Shown here piece after piece: positions 27,229-36,827 of a stretch of 64,000 bases of DNA; the first letter of the stretch is position 1, and the number at the start of each line of letters is the position of its first letter. The stretch covers positions 215,285-279,284 of the forward strand of contig VXYS01000004.1 of assembly GCA_009845905.1 (NCBI GenBank). The letters run 5' to 3'. A model generated the notes under the pieces. The model did no database searches. It worked only from the letters and a program-made list of their open reading frames with translations, and was not told the origin of the DNA. Source of the stretch: Gammaproteobacteria bacterium (lineage in GTDB: Bacteria; Pseudomonadota; Gammaproteobacteria; Steroidobacterales; Foliamicaceae). The translations under genes were made by a program, and so were the position numbers.

Positions 27229-28119
27229 ATGACGGGCCCACCCATTCTTGCGGTGAGGGAACTGGTCAAGAACTATGGCCAGGTACGGGCGGTACGCGGC
27301 ATTTCCTTCGATGTGCCGCGCAACTGCTGTTTCGGCCTTCTCGGGCCCAACGGCGCCGGCAAAACCACGACCGTTGAGATCATCGAAGGGGTCACGCCCG
27401 CTACATCGGGCGAGGTGCTGTACGAGGGCCGGAAAGCCGGGGCGCAGTTCCGCCAGGACTCCGGCGTGCAGTTCCAGACGGCCGCGCTGCAGGACTTCAT
27501 CACGGTGCGCGAGACGCTGGAAATGTTTCACCGCCTGTACCGGCGCCGCGCCAACATCGACCGGGTAATCGCCGACTGCGCGCTGGAAAAGCTCCAGAAG
27601 CGCGACAACCGCAAGCTGTCGGGCGGACAGCGCCAGCGTCTGCTGCTGGCGATCGCGCTGGTGAACGACCCGAAGATCCTGTTCCTGGACGAGCCGACCA
27701 CCGGCATGGATCCGCAGGCGCGGCGCAATTTCTGGGAGCTGGTGGAGCGGATCCGCGCCCGCAACAAGACCATCGTGCTGACCACGCACTACATGGAAGA
27801 GGCCCAGGCGCTGTGCGACGAGATCGTGATCATGAACGAGGGCGTGATCGTCACCCAGGGCGCCCCGGACACGCTCCTGAAGGCGCACTACAAGGAAATC
27901 ATCCTGGAACTGCCCGAAGCCGACCTTGAGGAGCTGCCGGCGGAATTTCCCTTTCACACCTACCGGCGCAACGGACTGGTGGAAATACACACCGATGACG
28001 CCAACGAAGCCATCACCCGCCTGAGCCGCGCCGGAGCGCCGCTCGGCCGCCTGAACATTCGTCCCTTCCGCCTGGAGGACCTGTTCCTGGACCTCACGGG
28101 CAAGGAGCTCAGATCATGA
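27229..28119 (+). CDS. ABC-2 type exporter, ATP-binding subunit
   Basis: This 296-residue ATPase has Walker A GPNGAGKTT (39-47), signature LSGGQ (130-134), Walker B LFLDEP (151-156) and the switch His in TTHYMEEA. The C-terminal 80 residues form the DrrA/NatA-like extension. It overlaps the permease gene by four bases and would act with it on the inner membrane as an exporter of a lipid, drug or polysaccharide-like substrate that the sequence does not identify. Confidence 0.92.
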   Translation: MTGPPILAVRELVKNYGQVRAVRGISFDVPRNCCFGLLGPNGAGKTTTVEIIEGVTPATSGEVLYEGRKAGAQFRQDSGVQFQTAALQDFITVRETLEMFHRLYRRRANIDRVIADCALEKLQKRDNRKLSGGQRQRLLLAIALVNDPKILFLDEPTTGMDPQARRNFWELVERIRARNKTIVLTTHYMEEAQALCDEIVIMNEGVIVTQGAPDTLLKAHYKEIILELPEADLEELPAEFPFHTYRRNGLVEIHTDDANEAITRLSRAGAPLGRLNIRPFRLEDLFLDLTGKELRS

Positions 28120-29129
28120 TCCAACGAATCCTCGCAATTCTGCACGCGCGCAATCTCGAATTCCTGCGCGACAAGGCCACGCTCGGCTGGAACGTGGCGA
28201 TGCCGCTGCTGCTGGTGGCGGGCATGGCCGCGATCTTCTCCGGCGGCGACCGCGCCTCCTACAAGGTGGCGCTGGTGCAGGCCGAACAGGAGATCAACAC
28301 GGCCGCGCATCCCTACCTGGAGACCCGCTATTTCGACTTCATCGCGATGGAGCAGGAGGAAGCGATCGAACGGGTCGCCAACCACCAGCTCGATCTGGCG
28401 CTCGACCTCAATTCCGGTACCTACTGGATCAACCCGGAATCGCCGGGCGGATACTTCGCCGAGCGCCTGCTGGAAGCCTCCTCGGACGAAAGCGCGTGGC
28501 TGCGGCAGCCGGCCAGCGGCGACCCGATCACCTACGTGGACTGGCTGATTCCGGGCATCCTCGGCATGAACATCATGTTCAGCTGCCTGTTCGGCGTCGG
28601 CTATGTCGTGGTGCGGTATCGAAAGAACGGCTTTTTGAAGCGCCTGAAGGCCACCCCGCTGCGGCCGGTGGAATTCATGTCGGCGCAGATCCTCTCGCGC
28701 CTGCTGCTGGCGATTTTCGTCACCCTGCTGCTCTACGGCGCGACCCGCCTGCTGCTGGACGTCCGGATGGAGGGCAGCGGGCTGGCGCTGTTCCTGGTGG
28801 CGGTGCTGGCGTCGATCAGCCTGGTTTCGATCGGCCTGGCCATGGCGGCGCGCGTGACCAGCGAGGAGCTGGCGGGCGGGCTGCTGAACCTGGTGACCTG
28901 GCCGATGATGCTGCTGTCGGGCGTGTGGTTCTCGCTGGCGGGCGCGCCACAGTGGGTGCAGCAACTGTCCAACATCTTTCCGTTGACACACGCCTTGACG
29001 GCCGCGCGCGAAATCATGCTGTACGGCGCGGGATTTGCCGACGTGCTGCCGCAACTGCTGATCCTGGCGGGCATCACGGCGGCCTTCCTTACTGTGGGCG
29101 CGACCCTGTTCCGCTGGCGGGGGGCGTGA
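28116..29129 (+). CDS. ABC-2 type exporter, permease subunit
   Basis: This 337-residue membrane protein is the partner of the preceding ATPase. One helix lies near residue 30 (GWNVAMPLLLVAGMAAIF), a periplasmic domain spans about 40-140, and a cluster of five helices closes the protein. It has the ABC-2 pattern RLKATPLRPVEFMSAQILSR and the conserved LVTWPMMLLSGVWFSL. The start shares ATGA with the ATPase stop. Five bases past its own stop begins a 31-bp perfect hairpin of repeat family 1. Confidence 0.9.
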   Translation: MIQRILAILHARNLEFLRDKATLGWNVAMPLLLVAGMAAIFSGGDRASYKVALVQAEQEINTAAHPYLETRYFDFIAMEQEEAIERVANHQLDLALDLNSGTYWINPESPGGYFAERLLEASSDESAWLRQPASGDPITYVDWLIPGILGMNIMFSCLFGVGYVVVRYRKNGFLKRLKATPLRPVEFMSAQILSRLLLAIFVTLLLYGATRLLLDVRMEGSGLALFLVAVLASISLVSIGLAMAARVTSEELAGGLLNLVTWPMMLLSGVWFSLAGAPQWVQQLSNIFPLTHALTAAREIMLYGAGFADVLPQLLILAGITAAFLTVGATLFRWRGA

Positions 29130-29133
29130 GTGG

Positions 29134-29243
29134 GCTTCTTTTCCTGTTACCTGCCTCGTGGGAGACGCATGAACCCATCCATGGGGCTTGGCGGCGACTC
29201 CTGTCGCCGACACTCCCACGAGGCAGGTAACAGGAAAAGAAGC
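29134..29243. repeat. Hairpin family 1, copy B: 31-bp perfect arms, conserved loop
   Basis: Arms at 29134-29164 and 29213-29243 match over all 31 bases around a 48-base loop that begins ACGCATGAACCCATCC on the plus strand, then ATGGGGCTTGGCGGC and ends GTCGCCGACA. The arms bear no likeness to those of the other copies apart from the GGAG/CTCC at the loop border. It sits between the ABC permease and the TatD gene, which read the same way, so if it stops transcription TatD needs its own promoter. Confidence 0.9.
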
Positions 29244-29272
29244 GTGCCAAACCCTGAATTGGAGGGCGTGGC

Positions 29273-30091
29273 GTGGGGTTGATTGATATTGGCGCGAACC
29301 TGGCGGACGCGTCGTTTGATGTGGATCGGGACGAGGTGATCGAACGAGCTGCGGCGGCCGGCGTGCGGCACATGATCGTGACGGGGACGGGGCTTAAGGA
29401 ATCGGAGAGCACGCTGACATTGACGGAGCGGCATTCGGGGATTTTTCGGTGTACGGCGGGGATTCATCCGCACCTGGCGACGCGGTGGACGGATGCGCCG
29501 CAAGAGGCGCGCGAACGGCTCGGCGCGGTGCTTGGCAGCGAGCTGGCGGTGGCGGCGGGCGAGTGCGGGCTGGACTACTTCCGCAACCTTTCGCCACAGG
29601 AAGCGCAGCGCGCGGCGTTCGCGGGGCAGCTCGAACTGGCGGCGGAGCACGGCAAGCCGGTCTTCCTCCATCAACGGGACGCGCACGGCGACTTCCTCGC
29701 CATTCTGAAAGAGCACGAAGTCGACAGACTCGGCGGGGTGGCCCACTGTTTTACCGGCGGACCGGAGCAGGCGGAAAGTTACCTTGAACTGGGGCTGTAC
29801 ATCGGCATCACCGGCTGGATCCTGGACGAGCGGCGGAATCACGAGCTGCTGAAGGCGATTCCTCTTCTTCCACTCGACCGCGTGCTGCTTGAAACCGACA
29901 GCCCGTACCTGCTGCCCCGCCATCCCGATGTCAAGCCGCACCGGAAACGCCGCAACGAACCGGAGTTTCTGCCCTACGTGGCCTGGGCCCTGGCCAATAA
30001 AATGCGTGTGGACCCTGAAGAACTCGCCGGCGCCGCGCACGAGAACACCCGCAAGCTTTTCGGATGGCCCGAAACGGAGGAAGCCCAATGA
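29273..30091 (+). CDS. TatD-family metal-dependent hydrolase
   Basis: This 272-residue TIM-barrel protein has family metal-ligand motifs: IDIGANLA in place of the usual DxHxH, GECGLDYFRN with the catalytic Glu, FLHQRDAHGDF, GVAHCFTGG, and LLETDSPYLLP with the last Asp. Because the first motif reads IGANL rather than DTHCHL, it fits the TatD subgroup (E. coli TatD begins DIGVNL) rather than YcfH/YjjV. The E. coli protein is a 3'-5' DNA/RNA exonuclease. It starts with GTG and overlaps the glutathione transferase gene by four bases. Confidence 0.92.
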   Translation: MGLIDIGANLADASFDVDRDEVIERAAAAGVRHMIVTGTGLKESESTLTLTERHSGIFRCTAGIHPHLATRWTDAPQEARERLGAVLGSELAVAAGECGLDYFRNLSPQEAQRAAFAGQLELAAEHGKPVFLHQRDAHGDFLAILKEHEVDRLGGVAHCFTGGPEQAESYLELGLYIGITGWILDERRNHELLKAIPLLPLDRVLLETDSPYLLPRHPDVKPHRKRRNEPEFLPYVAWALANKMRVDPEELAGAAHENTRKLFGWPETEEAQ

Positions 30092-30720
30092 GTGAAGAAC
30101 TGGTCTTTTACACGAACCCCATGTCGCGCGGTCAGATCGCGCGCTGGATGCTGGAGGAAGTCGGCGCCGAATACCGCACCGAGGTGCTGCAGTACGGCCC
30201 CGAGATGAAATCGGAGGACTTTCTGGCCATCAATCCGATGGGCAAGGTGCCGACGATCCGGCACGGCGACGTCGTGGTTACCGAGTCCGCCGCGATCTGC
30301 GCCTACCTGGCCGACGCCTTTCCCGATGCGGGGCTGGCGCCTCCACAACAGGAGCGCGGGGCCTACTACCGGTGGATGTTTTTCGCCGCAGGGCCGCTTG
30401 AAGCGGCAACCATCAACCGCGCGATCAAATTCGAAGTTCCCCCGGAACGCGAGTCCATGATCGGATACGGAACCCTTGAAGCGGTCCTGAACACGCTCGA
30501 AGCCGCCGTCAGCGCAAGCGAATTCGTTGCGGGCCCAAACTTCAGCGCGGCCGACGTCTACGTAGGCTCACACATTTTCTGGGGTCTCGAATTCAAGTCA
30601 ATCGAGATGCGACCGGCCTTCCTTGACTACTGGTCGCGCCTGGAAAACCGCCCGGCCCGGCTGCGCGCCGCAGCACTCGACCAAGCGCTGGTGCCGCAGT
30701 CTAGCGAAGAAACGGAGTAA
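30088..30720 (+). CDS. Glutathione S-transferase
   Basis: This 210-residue cytosolic transferase has an N-terminal thioredoxin-like domain LVFYTNPMSRGQIARWMLEE, the cis-Pro segment MGKVPTIRHGD and the glutathione-contact TESAAICAYLAD, followed by an all-helical C-terminal domain with FSAADVYVGSHIFWG. The catalytic residue is probably the Ser in PMSRG. The start shares ATGA with the TatD stop. Its last 20 bases overlap the end of convergent thrC. Confidence 0.92.
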   Translation: MSEELVFYTNPMSRGQIARWMLEEVGAEYRTEVLQYGPEMKSEDFLAINPMGKVPTIRHGDVVVTESAAICAYLADAFPDAGLAPPQQERGAYYRWMFFAAGPLEAATINRAIKFEVPPERESMIGYGTLEAVLNTLEAAVSASEFVAGPNFSAADVYVGSHIFWGLEFKSIEMRPAFLDYWSRLENRPARLRAAALDQALVPQSSEETE

Positions 30721-32008
30721 GCGCGGCAAGTTCGGCGGGTATTTCCTCGTGGCTGGAATGCCGCGAGAGCAGTTCCTCGAGTTGCGGTGGCGGCGCCACC
30801 GTAGTCCCGATGAGCGGTTCGACCACGGTCTCGAACTTGGCCGGGTGGGCGGTGGCGGCGATGACCCAGTCACCGGCGGGCGCGCCGGATTCGGCGAGCA
30901 GCCCGCGGCAGGCGTCCACGCCGGCGGCGGTGTGAGGGCATAGCACCGCGCCGGAATCCGAGTATTCCCTGCGGATCCGGCGGCGAATCCGCTTGTCGTC
31001 GACGCTCGCGGCGCTGACGGCGGCCCGGATCCGGTCGATGTCGCCATCGAACTGGTGGCGCAGCCGCTCCATGTTGCTGGGATCGCCCACGTCCATCGCG
31101 TTGGCCAGTGTGCCGATGCTTTCGCGGCCGCGGTATTCGCCGCTGGAAAGGTATTCCCCGATCGTGCGGTTGGCGTTGGTCGTGAGCAGGATACGGCCGA
31201 TGCCCGCGCCCATCTCGCGCGCCCAGAGGCAGGCAACCCCGTTGCCGAGGTTGCCGGTGGGAACGACGAAATGGGTTCCTTCCGGCGACCTGAGCGCGGC
31301 CCAGGCATGGTAGGCGCTTTGCGGCAGCAGCCTGCCGAGGTTGATGCTGTTCGCCGAGCCCAGACGCACTCTTTTTCGCAGCCGGGCGTCGGCGAATGCC
31401 TGCTTGACCAGCTGCTGGCAGTCGTCGAACGCGCCGTGCACGGCAAGGGCCTGGACATTGTCGTCCCAGCACCCGAGGTGGTGCTCCTGGCGGGGCGATA
31501 TCCGGCCCTTTGGGAACAGCACAACCACGCGGATCCTGTCGCGGCCGGAGAACGCCGAAGCTACGGCCGCGCCGGTATCGCCCGAGGTGGCGACGAGGAT
31601 GGTCAGCGTCGGCGACGAAGCGGGCTCTTCGGCGAGTATGCGCTCCAGGCAGGCCGCAAGGAACCTTGCACCGTAGTCCTTGAAAGCCGCGGTGGGGCCG
31701 TGAAACAGCTCGAGCAATCGCAGCCGCGCGCCGTTCACGGCAGGCGACAGATCGGCCAGGGGCAGTGCACTGGCGAAGGCGTTGCGGCAGATGTCCGGCA
31801 GCGCGCCGGCCAGCGACGAGCCCGCGAAGTATGGAGCCAGCATGCGTTCGGCCAGCTCCGCCGGCGTGGCGGATTCGGCCAGCGCCCCGCGCTCGAATGC
31901 CGCGAGGCGCTCAGGAACGTACAAGCCGCCGTCCGGCGCCGTGCCGGTCTGCAGAACAGCTTCGAGCCCGGCGGGTCCCCCGCCGCGGGTGCTGTGGAAC
32001 GCTGTCAT
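30701..32008 (-). CDS. thrC: Threonine synthase
   Basis: This PLP enzyme converts O-phosphohomoserine to threonine. It has 435 residues, with the PLP lysine K110 in GPTAAFKDYGARF and the phosphate loop ATSGDTGAAVASAF. SANSINLGRLLPQ and VPTGNLGNGVA are further family blocks. It begins 11 bases after the aspartokinase-homoserine dehydrogenase stop, so thrA and thrC form an operon. Homoserine kinase (thrB), which lies between them in E. coli, is missing here and must be elsewhere or be replaced. Confidence 0.95.
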   Translation of the reverse strand: MTAFHSTRGGGPAGLEAVLQTGTAPDGGLYVPERLAAFERGALAESATPAELAERMLAPYFAGSSLAGALPDICRNAFASALPLADLSPAVNGARLRLLELFHGPTAAFKDYGARFLAACLERILAEEPASSPTLTILVATSGDTGAAVASAFSGRDRIRVVVLFPKGRISPRQEHHLGCWDDNVQALAVHGAFDDCQQLVKQAFADARLRKRVRLGSANSINLGRLLPQSAYHAWAALRSPEGTHFVVPTGNLGNGVACLWAREMGAGIGRILLTTNANRTIGEYLSSGEYRGRESIGTLANAMDVGDPSNMERLRHQFDGDIDRIRAAVSAASVDDKRIRRRIRREYSDSGAVLCPHTAAGVDACRGLLAESGAPAGDWVIAATAHPAKFETVVEPLIGTTVAPPPQLEELLSRHSSHEEIPAELAALTPFLR

Positions 32009-32019
32009 CGAAAACCCTG

Positions 32020-34497
32020 CTAGCGCGGCGCGCCCAGCATCCGCGCCAGGCGCAGCAGGTCCGCAAAAATGCCGCCGGCCGTCACCTCCGGCCCCGCGCC
32101 GGGTCCCTGGACCACCAGCGGGCTGTCGCTGTAGCGGGCGGTGCGGAACAGGAACATGTTGCTGGTCAGATCCAGCCGGGCGAAGAGGTGGTCCTCGGGC
32201 AGCGATTCCAGCCTAACCGATGCCCGGCCTTCGCTGTCCAGCCTTCCAACGTAACGCAGAACACAGCTGTTTTCCGCAGCCTGCTCAAGACGCCGGCGCA
32301 TGTCGCCGTCGTAGCGCCCCAGCCCATCGAGAAACTCCTCGACCGTGGCTTCCGACAATTCCTCCGGCGCCAGGCTCTCCACTTCGACATCGGCCAGGTC
32401 CATCCGCAGATTCAGTTCGCGCGCCAGGATCAGCAGCTTGCGCGCCACGTCCATGCCGCTCAGGTCCTCGCGCGGGTCGGGCTCGGTATAGCCCGCGTCG
32501 CGGGCCTGGCGCACGACTTTCGAGAAATCGGAGTCGGTGTCCAGCGCGTTGAAAAGATAGGCCAGCGTGCCGGAAAAAATGCCCTCCACGCTGAGCACCT
32601 CGTCGCCGGTGGCGATCAGGTCGCGCAGCGTCTCGATGACCGGCAGCCCGGCCCCCACGTTGGTCTCGTACAGCAGGTGCACGCCGTTGGCCCGGCGCAG
32701 TTCGTGCAGACGCTCGTAGGTCTCCTGCGGTGCGCTCTGCGCCCGCTTGTTGGGTGTCACGACGTGGATCCCGGAGCGGAAGAAATCGGCATAGCCGTCA
32801 CTGATCGATTCGCTGGCGGTGCAGTCCACGATCGCCGCGTGCGGCAGGTGATCGGGGTTCACGTGCTCGCTGAAACGCTCGAGGTCCATCGCTTCGCCTT
32901 CGTTTTCCAGAACGCTGCGCCAGTCGTCCAGATCGAGGCTGCGCGGGGCCAGGTGCATGCGGCTCGAATTGGCGATTGCCCGCACCCGGAAGTCGAGGTT
33001 GAAGTTCTCCCGCAACCGGTCGGTGGCCCGGGCCATCTGATCCAGCAGTTCGGCGCCGACGGTGCCCACGCCGATCACGCCCAGCGACAGCGTGGTGTGC
33101 GAAAGATAAAAGCCGCCGTGCGCGGCCCGCAGCGCCCGAGTTGCGCTGGCGCCCGTAACGACCGCGGAAATGTTGCGTTCCGACGATCCCTGGGCAATCG
33201 CGATCACATTGACGCCGGCGCGCCCCAGCACGCCGAAGAAACGGCCCGCGACACCCGGGATGCCGACCATACCGTCGCCCACCAGCGCCAGCACGTTCAC
33301 TCCATTGTCGCGCGTCACCCGGCTGACCTGCCCAAGGCCCATTTCCTGGGCGAAGGCATCGCGCGTCACACTCTCGGCCCGGTCCGCGTGCGCCGCCGGA
33401 ACCGCGAAGGTAATCGAATGCTCCGAGCTGGCCTGGGTGATCAGCAGCACCGAAACCTGCGCCTTGCTCAGCGCATTGAACAGCCGGTCCGCGGTCCCGG
33501 GCACGCCGATCATCCCCGAGCCTTCCAGGCTCAGCATCGTGACGTTTTCGATCATCGTGATGCCCTTGACGGGCTCGTTCCGGTCGCCATCGGCGGAAAT
33601 CAGGGAGCCTCGCAGCTCCGGCCTGAAGCTCGAGCGAATCCACACCGGGATCTTCTTGCTGATCACCGGGCCCATCGTCTGCGGATGAATCACCCGCGCG
33701 CCGAAATAGGCCAGCTCCATGGCCTCGTTGTAGGACAGCTCGCGGATCACGTGCGCCTCGGGAACGCGCGCGGGATCGGCGCTCATCACGCCCTCCACGT
33801 CGGTCCAGATGGTGAGCGACTCCGCACCCAGCAGCGCGCTGAATATCGAGGCCGAGAAATCGCTGCCGTTGCGCCCCAGCGTGATCTGCAATCCGCGCCC
33901 GTCCCGGGCGATATAGCCGGTGACCACGCGCACCGGGGTGTCATCGTTCTCAAGCAGGCGCTTCAGGTGCCGGCCCGAGGTCTCCCAGTCCACCACCACC
34001 CCAAGTTCCCCCGGCTCCACGCGCAGGACATCGCGGGCATCCAGCCAACGAGCCTTGCGGCCGTCGACCGCTCCGCGTTCGCTGATCAGGGCCGCCAGCA
34101 GGCGCGCCGACCACAACTCGCCGCATCCGGACACCAGGGCTTCCATTCGCGGCCCCGCGGACTGGATCAGCACGGCGGAATGAAGAATGTCCGCAACGTT
34201 GCGGCACTCTCCGGCTTGCGCTTCCAGCAGCGCGGCGCGGCGTTCCGGATCCGAAATCAATTCTTCCGAGACCGCGGAATACTGTTCCTGCAGCGCATCG
34301 AGGTCGTCCTGCCACTTCTCGTCACCCGAAACCGCGCGGTCCAGCAGCGCGAACAGCGCGTTGGTCACGCCCTGCATGGCCGACACCACCACGGCCACCC
34401 GCGGCGAGGAATCGCCCAGCACGATGCCCGCCGCGCGTTCGAAACCGCGCGCGTCGGCCAGGCTGCTGCCGCCGAATTTATGTACTGTCCAGGTCAT
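32020..34497 (-). CDS. thrA: Bifunctional aspartokinase I / homoserine dehydrogenase I
   Basis: This 825-residue cytosolic enzyme performs the first and third steps of threonine synthesis. Residues 1-290 are the kinase (VHKFGGSSLADA at the start, FSASIFSALLGAESLTIWTDVE). Two ACT domains near 310-460 bind threonine (LSLEGSGMIGVPGTADRLF, ALVGDGMVGIPGVAGRFF). The dehydrogenase begins near 465 (LGVIGVGTVGAELLDQM), with NVGAGLPVIETLRDL and FSGTLAYLFNALD. The ATG at 34497 fits the family start; a long upstream in-frame extension is unrelated. I see no obvious attenuator run of Thr/Ile codons in the 47 bases before the start. Confidence 0.96.
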   Translation of the reverse strand: MTWTVHKFGGSSLADARGFERAAGIVLGDSSPRVAVVVSAMQGVTNALFALLDRAVSGDEKWQDDLDALQEQYSAVSEELISDPERRAALLEAQAGECRNVADILHSAVLIQSAGPRMEALVSGCGELWSARLLAALISERGAVDGRKARWLDARDVLRVEPGELGVVVDWETSGRHLKRLLENDDTPVRVVTGYIARDGRGLQITLGRNGSDFSASIFSALLGAESLTIWTDVEGVMSADPARVPEAHVIRELSYNEAMELAYFGARVIHPQTMGPVISKKIPVWIRSSFRPELRGSLISADGDRNEPVKGITMIENVTMLSLEGSGMIGVPGTADRLFNALSKAQVSVLLITQASSEHSITFAVPAAHADRAESVTRDAFAQEMGLGQVSRVTRDNGVNVLALVGDGMVGIPGVAGRFFGVLGRAGVNVIAIAQGSSERNISAVVTGASATRALRAAHGGFYLSHTTLSLGVIGVGTVGAELLDQMARATDRLRENFNLDFRVRAIANSSRMHLAPRSLDLDDWRSVLENEGEAMDLERFSEHVNPDHLPHAAIVDCTASESISDGYADFFRSGIHVVTPNKRAQSAPQETYERLHELRRANGVHLLYETNVGAGLPVIETLRDLIATGDEVLSVEGIFSGTLAYLFNALDTDSDFSKVVRQARDAGYTEPDPREDLSGMDVARKLLILARELNLRMDLADVEVESLAPEELSEATVEEFLDGLGRYDGDMRRRLEQAAENSCVLRYVGRLDSEGRASVRLESLPEDHLFARLDLTSNMFLFRTARYSDSPLVVQGPGAGPEVTAGGIFADLLRLARMLGAPR

Positions 34498-34544
34498 GGG
34501 AAAAACCTTAGGCCGCCGCCCTGGTCCTGTTGGCGACAGGAATT

Positions 34545-35474
34545 CTACGCAAAGCCATGGTTCCGGAGGAACCGGCGTATCAGCCGTTCGCACCGTTTCG
34601 GATGTTCCAGTTGAAGCAAGTGCGTTGAATCCGGGATGAAGTCGTAGTCCACGGGATGGTTGTGTCTCGGATTCAGTGCCGGCCTGTAGGTGGGCGTCAT
34701 GGTGGGATCCGACGCGATTACCTTGGTCGGACAGGGAAGGTTGCTCAGGTCCACCAGATACGCGAAGCTGCGCGCGTACGCCCAGATCTGCGCCTCGTAT
34801 TCGCGGGGACAGCGCAGTTCGACGCTGTTTCCGTCCGGAGAGCTCCGGAGCACGGTACGCGCCATGAGTTCGGCCGCCCCCGGAACGGCCCGCGACAGCA
34901 GAAAGTGGTGAGCGACTTCGGCGAACTGACCCGTGTCGCGAAATCGGTCGGTTCGGCGCCGCGCGATTTCCGCCGGCCTGTAGATCGACTTGTCGAACTC
35001 TTCCTCCCAGCGCTTCGGCTTGACGAGCGGCGGATCGAAAAAGATCCAGGCCGACAGGTCGCCTGTTCGGCCTGTGCCGAGCGTCCGCGACAGCAGCGCG
35101 GTAAGCGCCGAGAGAGAATGAAAAACGCCGACACTGCACCCTGGACCGAATCGATCGGCGAGGAACTCCACGACATCTTCCTGGTCGCGGATCAGGTTGG
35201 GTATGTTGTGTCCGCTTTTCGGGCCAACCGCGTTCCATCCGTGGTTCCTCAAGTCGTAAACGAATACATCGAAGTCGACCGTGAACCGCGACCAGAACGG
35301 ATAGTAGAAGTCGCTCGCCAGGCCGTTGCCGTGGCCCACCAGCAGGCGCACGCCACGAGGGTCTCCGTGTCGTCGCAATTTGGTTACGCTTCCATCTTCG
35401 TGCTGGATGTCATGCACGGAATGCGGTTCCGGTACGTCCCATGCTGGGCCGGAAGCCATGTCAAACAGGGCCAC
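34545..35474 (-). CDS. Alpha/beta hydrolase
   Basis: This 309-residue cytosolic hydrolase has the oxyanion segment VGHGNGLASDFYYPFW, a nucleophile elbow GVFHSLSALTA in which Ser follows His, and a terminal DSTHLLQLE supplying the His. The elbow departs from the usual GxSxG, though it keeps the small residues. It sits alone between thrA (same strand, 47 bases downstream) and the TRAP permease genes. The substrate is unknown; an ester or lactone is the usual type. Confidence 0.82.
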   Translation of the reverse strand: MALFDMASGPAWDVPEPHSVHDIQHEDGSVTKLRRHGDPRGVRLLVGHGNGLASDFYYPFWSRFTVDFDVFVYDLRNHGWNAVGPKSGHNIPNLIRDQEDVVEFLADRFGPGCSVGVFHSLSALTALLSRTLGTGRTGDLSAWIFFDPPLVKPKRWEEEFDKSIYRPAEIARRRTDRFRDTGQFAEVAHHFLLSRAVPGAAELMARTVLRSSPDGNSVELRCPREYEAQIWAYARSFAYLVDLSNLPCPTKVIASDPTMTPTYRPALNPRHNHPVDYDFIPDSTHLLQLEHPKRCERLIRRFLRNHGFA

Positions 35475-35564
35475 GAATGTTGATCAATGGGGGCGTAAAA
35501 CCGGCGGCAGCGCGTTCAGGCGGCTTGCGGATCGAGGAACGCGCACGACTTGCCTTCGGCGCAT

Positions 35565-36827
35565 TTATTGCAGCAGAAACAGCGACAGGCCAGGCCAGAA
35601 CGAGACCGTGATCAGGGCAATCAGCATCAACACAAGGAAGGGCAGCACCGCCCGACATATCTCGCCAAAGGATTCATTGAATGCGGTCATGGCCACAATG
35701 AGGTTCAGGCCCATGGGCGGGGTCAGGTAGCCCATCTCCAGGTTCACGACCATCACCACACCGAAATGCACGGCGTCCATGCCCTGGGCCACGGCGATGG
35801 GCTGCAGCAACGGCGACAGGATCAGGATGGCCGAGCCGATGTCCATGAAGCATCCCACCAGCAGCAGGAAGGCGTTCATCAGGAGGATGAAACCGGGAAG
35901 CGAGTCGATGCGCGTGGTGAGCCATTCCACGGCCATGTCCGGAACCTGCTCGTAGGTGAGGAAGACGTTCAGCGCCAGCGCCATCATCAGGACCGGAAAC
36001 AGCGAGCCCATCAGGCGCGTGGTGGTGGTAAAGACTTCGACGACGTCCTTGAAACGCATTTCGCGGTGAATCACGATTTCCACGAAAAAGCCGTAAACCA
36101 CGGCGATGGACGCGGACTCCGTCGCGGTAAAAATCCCGCTGTAGATGCCGCCCAGAATGATGACCGGCATCATCAGTGACCAGATCCCCTCCTTGAGCGC
36201 AGCCGCAATTTCGGCAAGGCGCCATCCGCCCAGCCGGAAGCGCCAGTTGCGGGCGATCGCGTAGGCACTCATGCAGCCGGTCAATAGCAGGGCGGGTCCG
36301 ATGCCGGCAATGAACAACTCGGAAATCGAAGTCTGCGTCATGACGCCATACAGAATGAGCGGAATGCTGGGTGGCACCACGATCCCCAGGGTCGCGGCGG
36401 CGCACAGTGCGCCCAGCGAGAAGCGTTTGCTGTAGCCGGCCTCCAGCAGGGCGGGATACATCACCGCGCCCACCGCCAGCAGGGTCACGGTGCCGGAGCC
36501 GGTAACCGCCGCGAACATCGCGCAGGAAAGCACCGTGGCGATCGCAAGCCCGCCGGGGATGGGCGCGGAAAGCGCGCGCGCCAGGCGGATCAGACGGCTT
36601 GCGATCGCGCCCCGGGCCATGACCGCGCCCGCCAGCAGGTACATCGGGATCGACAGCAGCACGTCGCGATTAAGGCCGTCCCAGCCATCGTTGATGATGT
36701 TCTGGATCTGCCCGTCGCCCCAGAACCAGTAGGCCAATCCGCAGGCAACGCCAAGCACCACCAGCAGGTTCTGTCTGAGCGCCAGCAGCACCAGCGCCGC
36801 GGCCAGTATGCTCAATGCGCCGATCAC
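35565..36827 (-). CDS. dctM: TRAP transporter large permease, DctM-like
   Basis: This 420-residue inner-membrane protein is the transport channel of a tripartite sodium-driven carrier. It shows a first helix GALSILAAALVLLAL, the conserved SGSGTVTLLAVGAVMYPAL (TRAP family glycines), GIVVPPSIPLILYG and TPPMGLNLIVAMTAF. The GTG start shares GTGA with the DctQ stop and is preceded by GGAG. The cognate binding protein is probably the one encoded on the other strand at 40262. The substrate class, often an organic acid, cannot be fixed from the sequence. Confidence 0.92.
   Translation of the reverse strand: MIGALSILAAALVLLALRQNLLVVLGVACGLAYWFWGDGQIQNIINDGWDGLNRDVLLSIPMYLLAGAVMARGAIASRLIRLARALSAPIPGGLAIATVLSCAMFAAVTGSGTVTLLAVGAVMYPALLEAGYSKRFSLGALCAAATLGIVVPPSIPLILYGVMTQTSISELFIAGIGPALLLTGCMSAYAIARNWRFRLGGWRLAEIAAALKEGIWSLMMPVIILGGIYSGIFTATESASIAVVYGFFVEIVIHREMRFKDVVEVFTTTTRLMGSLFPVLMMALALNVFLTYEQVPDMAVEWLTTRIDSLPGFILLMNAFLLLVGCFMDIGSAILILSPLLQPIAVAQGMDAVHFGVVMVVNLEMGYLTPPMGLNLIVAMTAFNESFGEICRAVLPFLVLMLIALITVSFWPGLSLFLLQ

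Noticed and set aside
24592..27990. Very long open frame on the minus strand (1132 codons)
   Set aside because: It is antisense to acnA and the ABC ATPase, which have full family motifs. Long antisense frames are expected at this GC content, and its translation shows no domain.
31765..34614. 949-codon open frame on the plus strand
   Set aside because: It is antisense to thrA and thrC; no recognisable fold.
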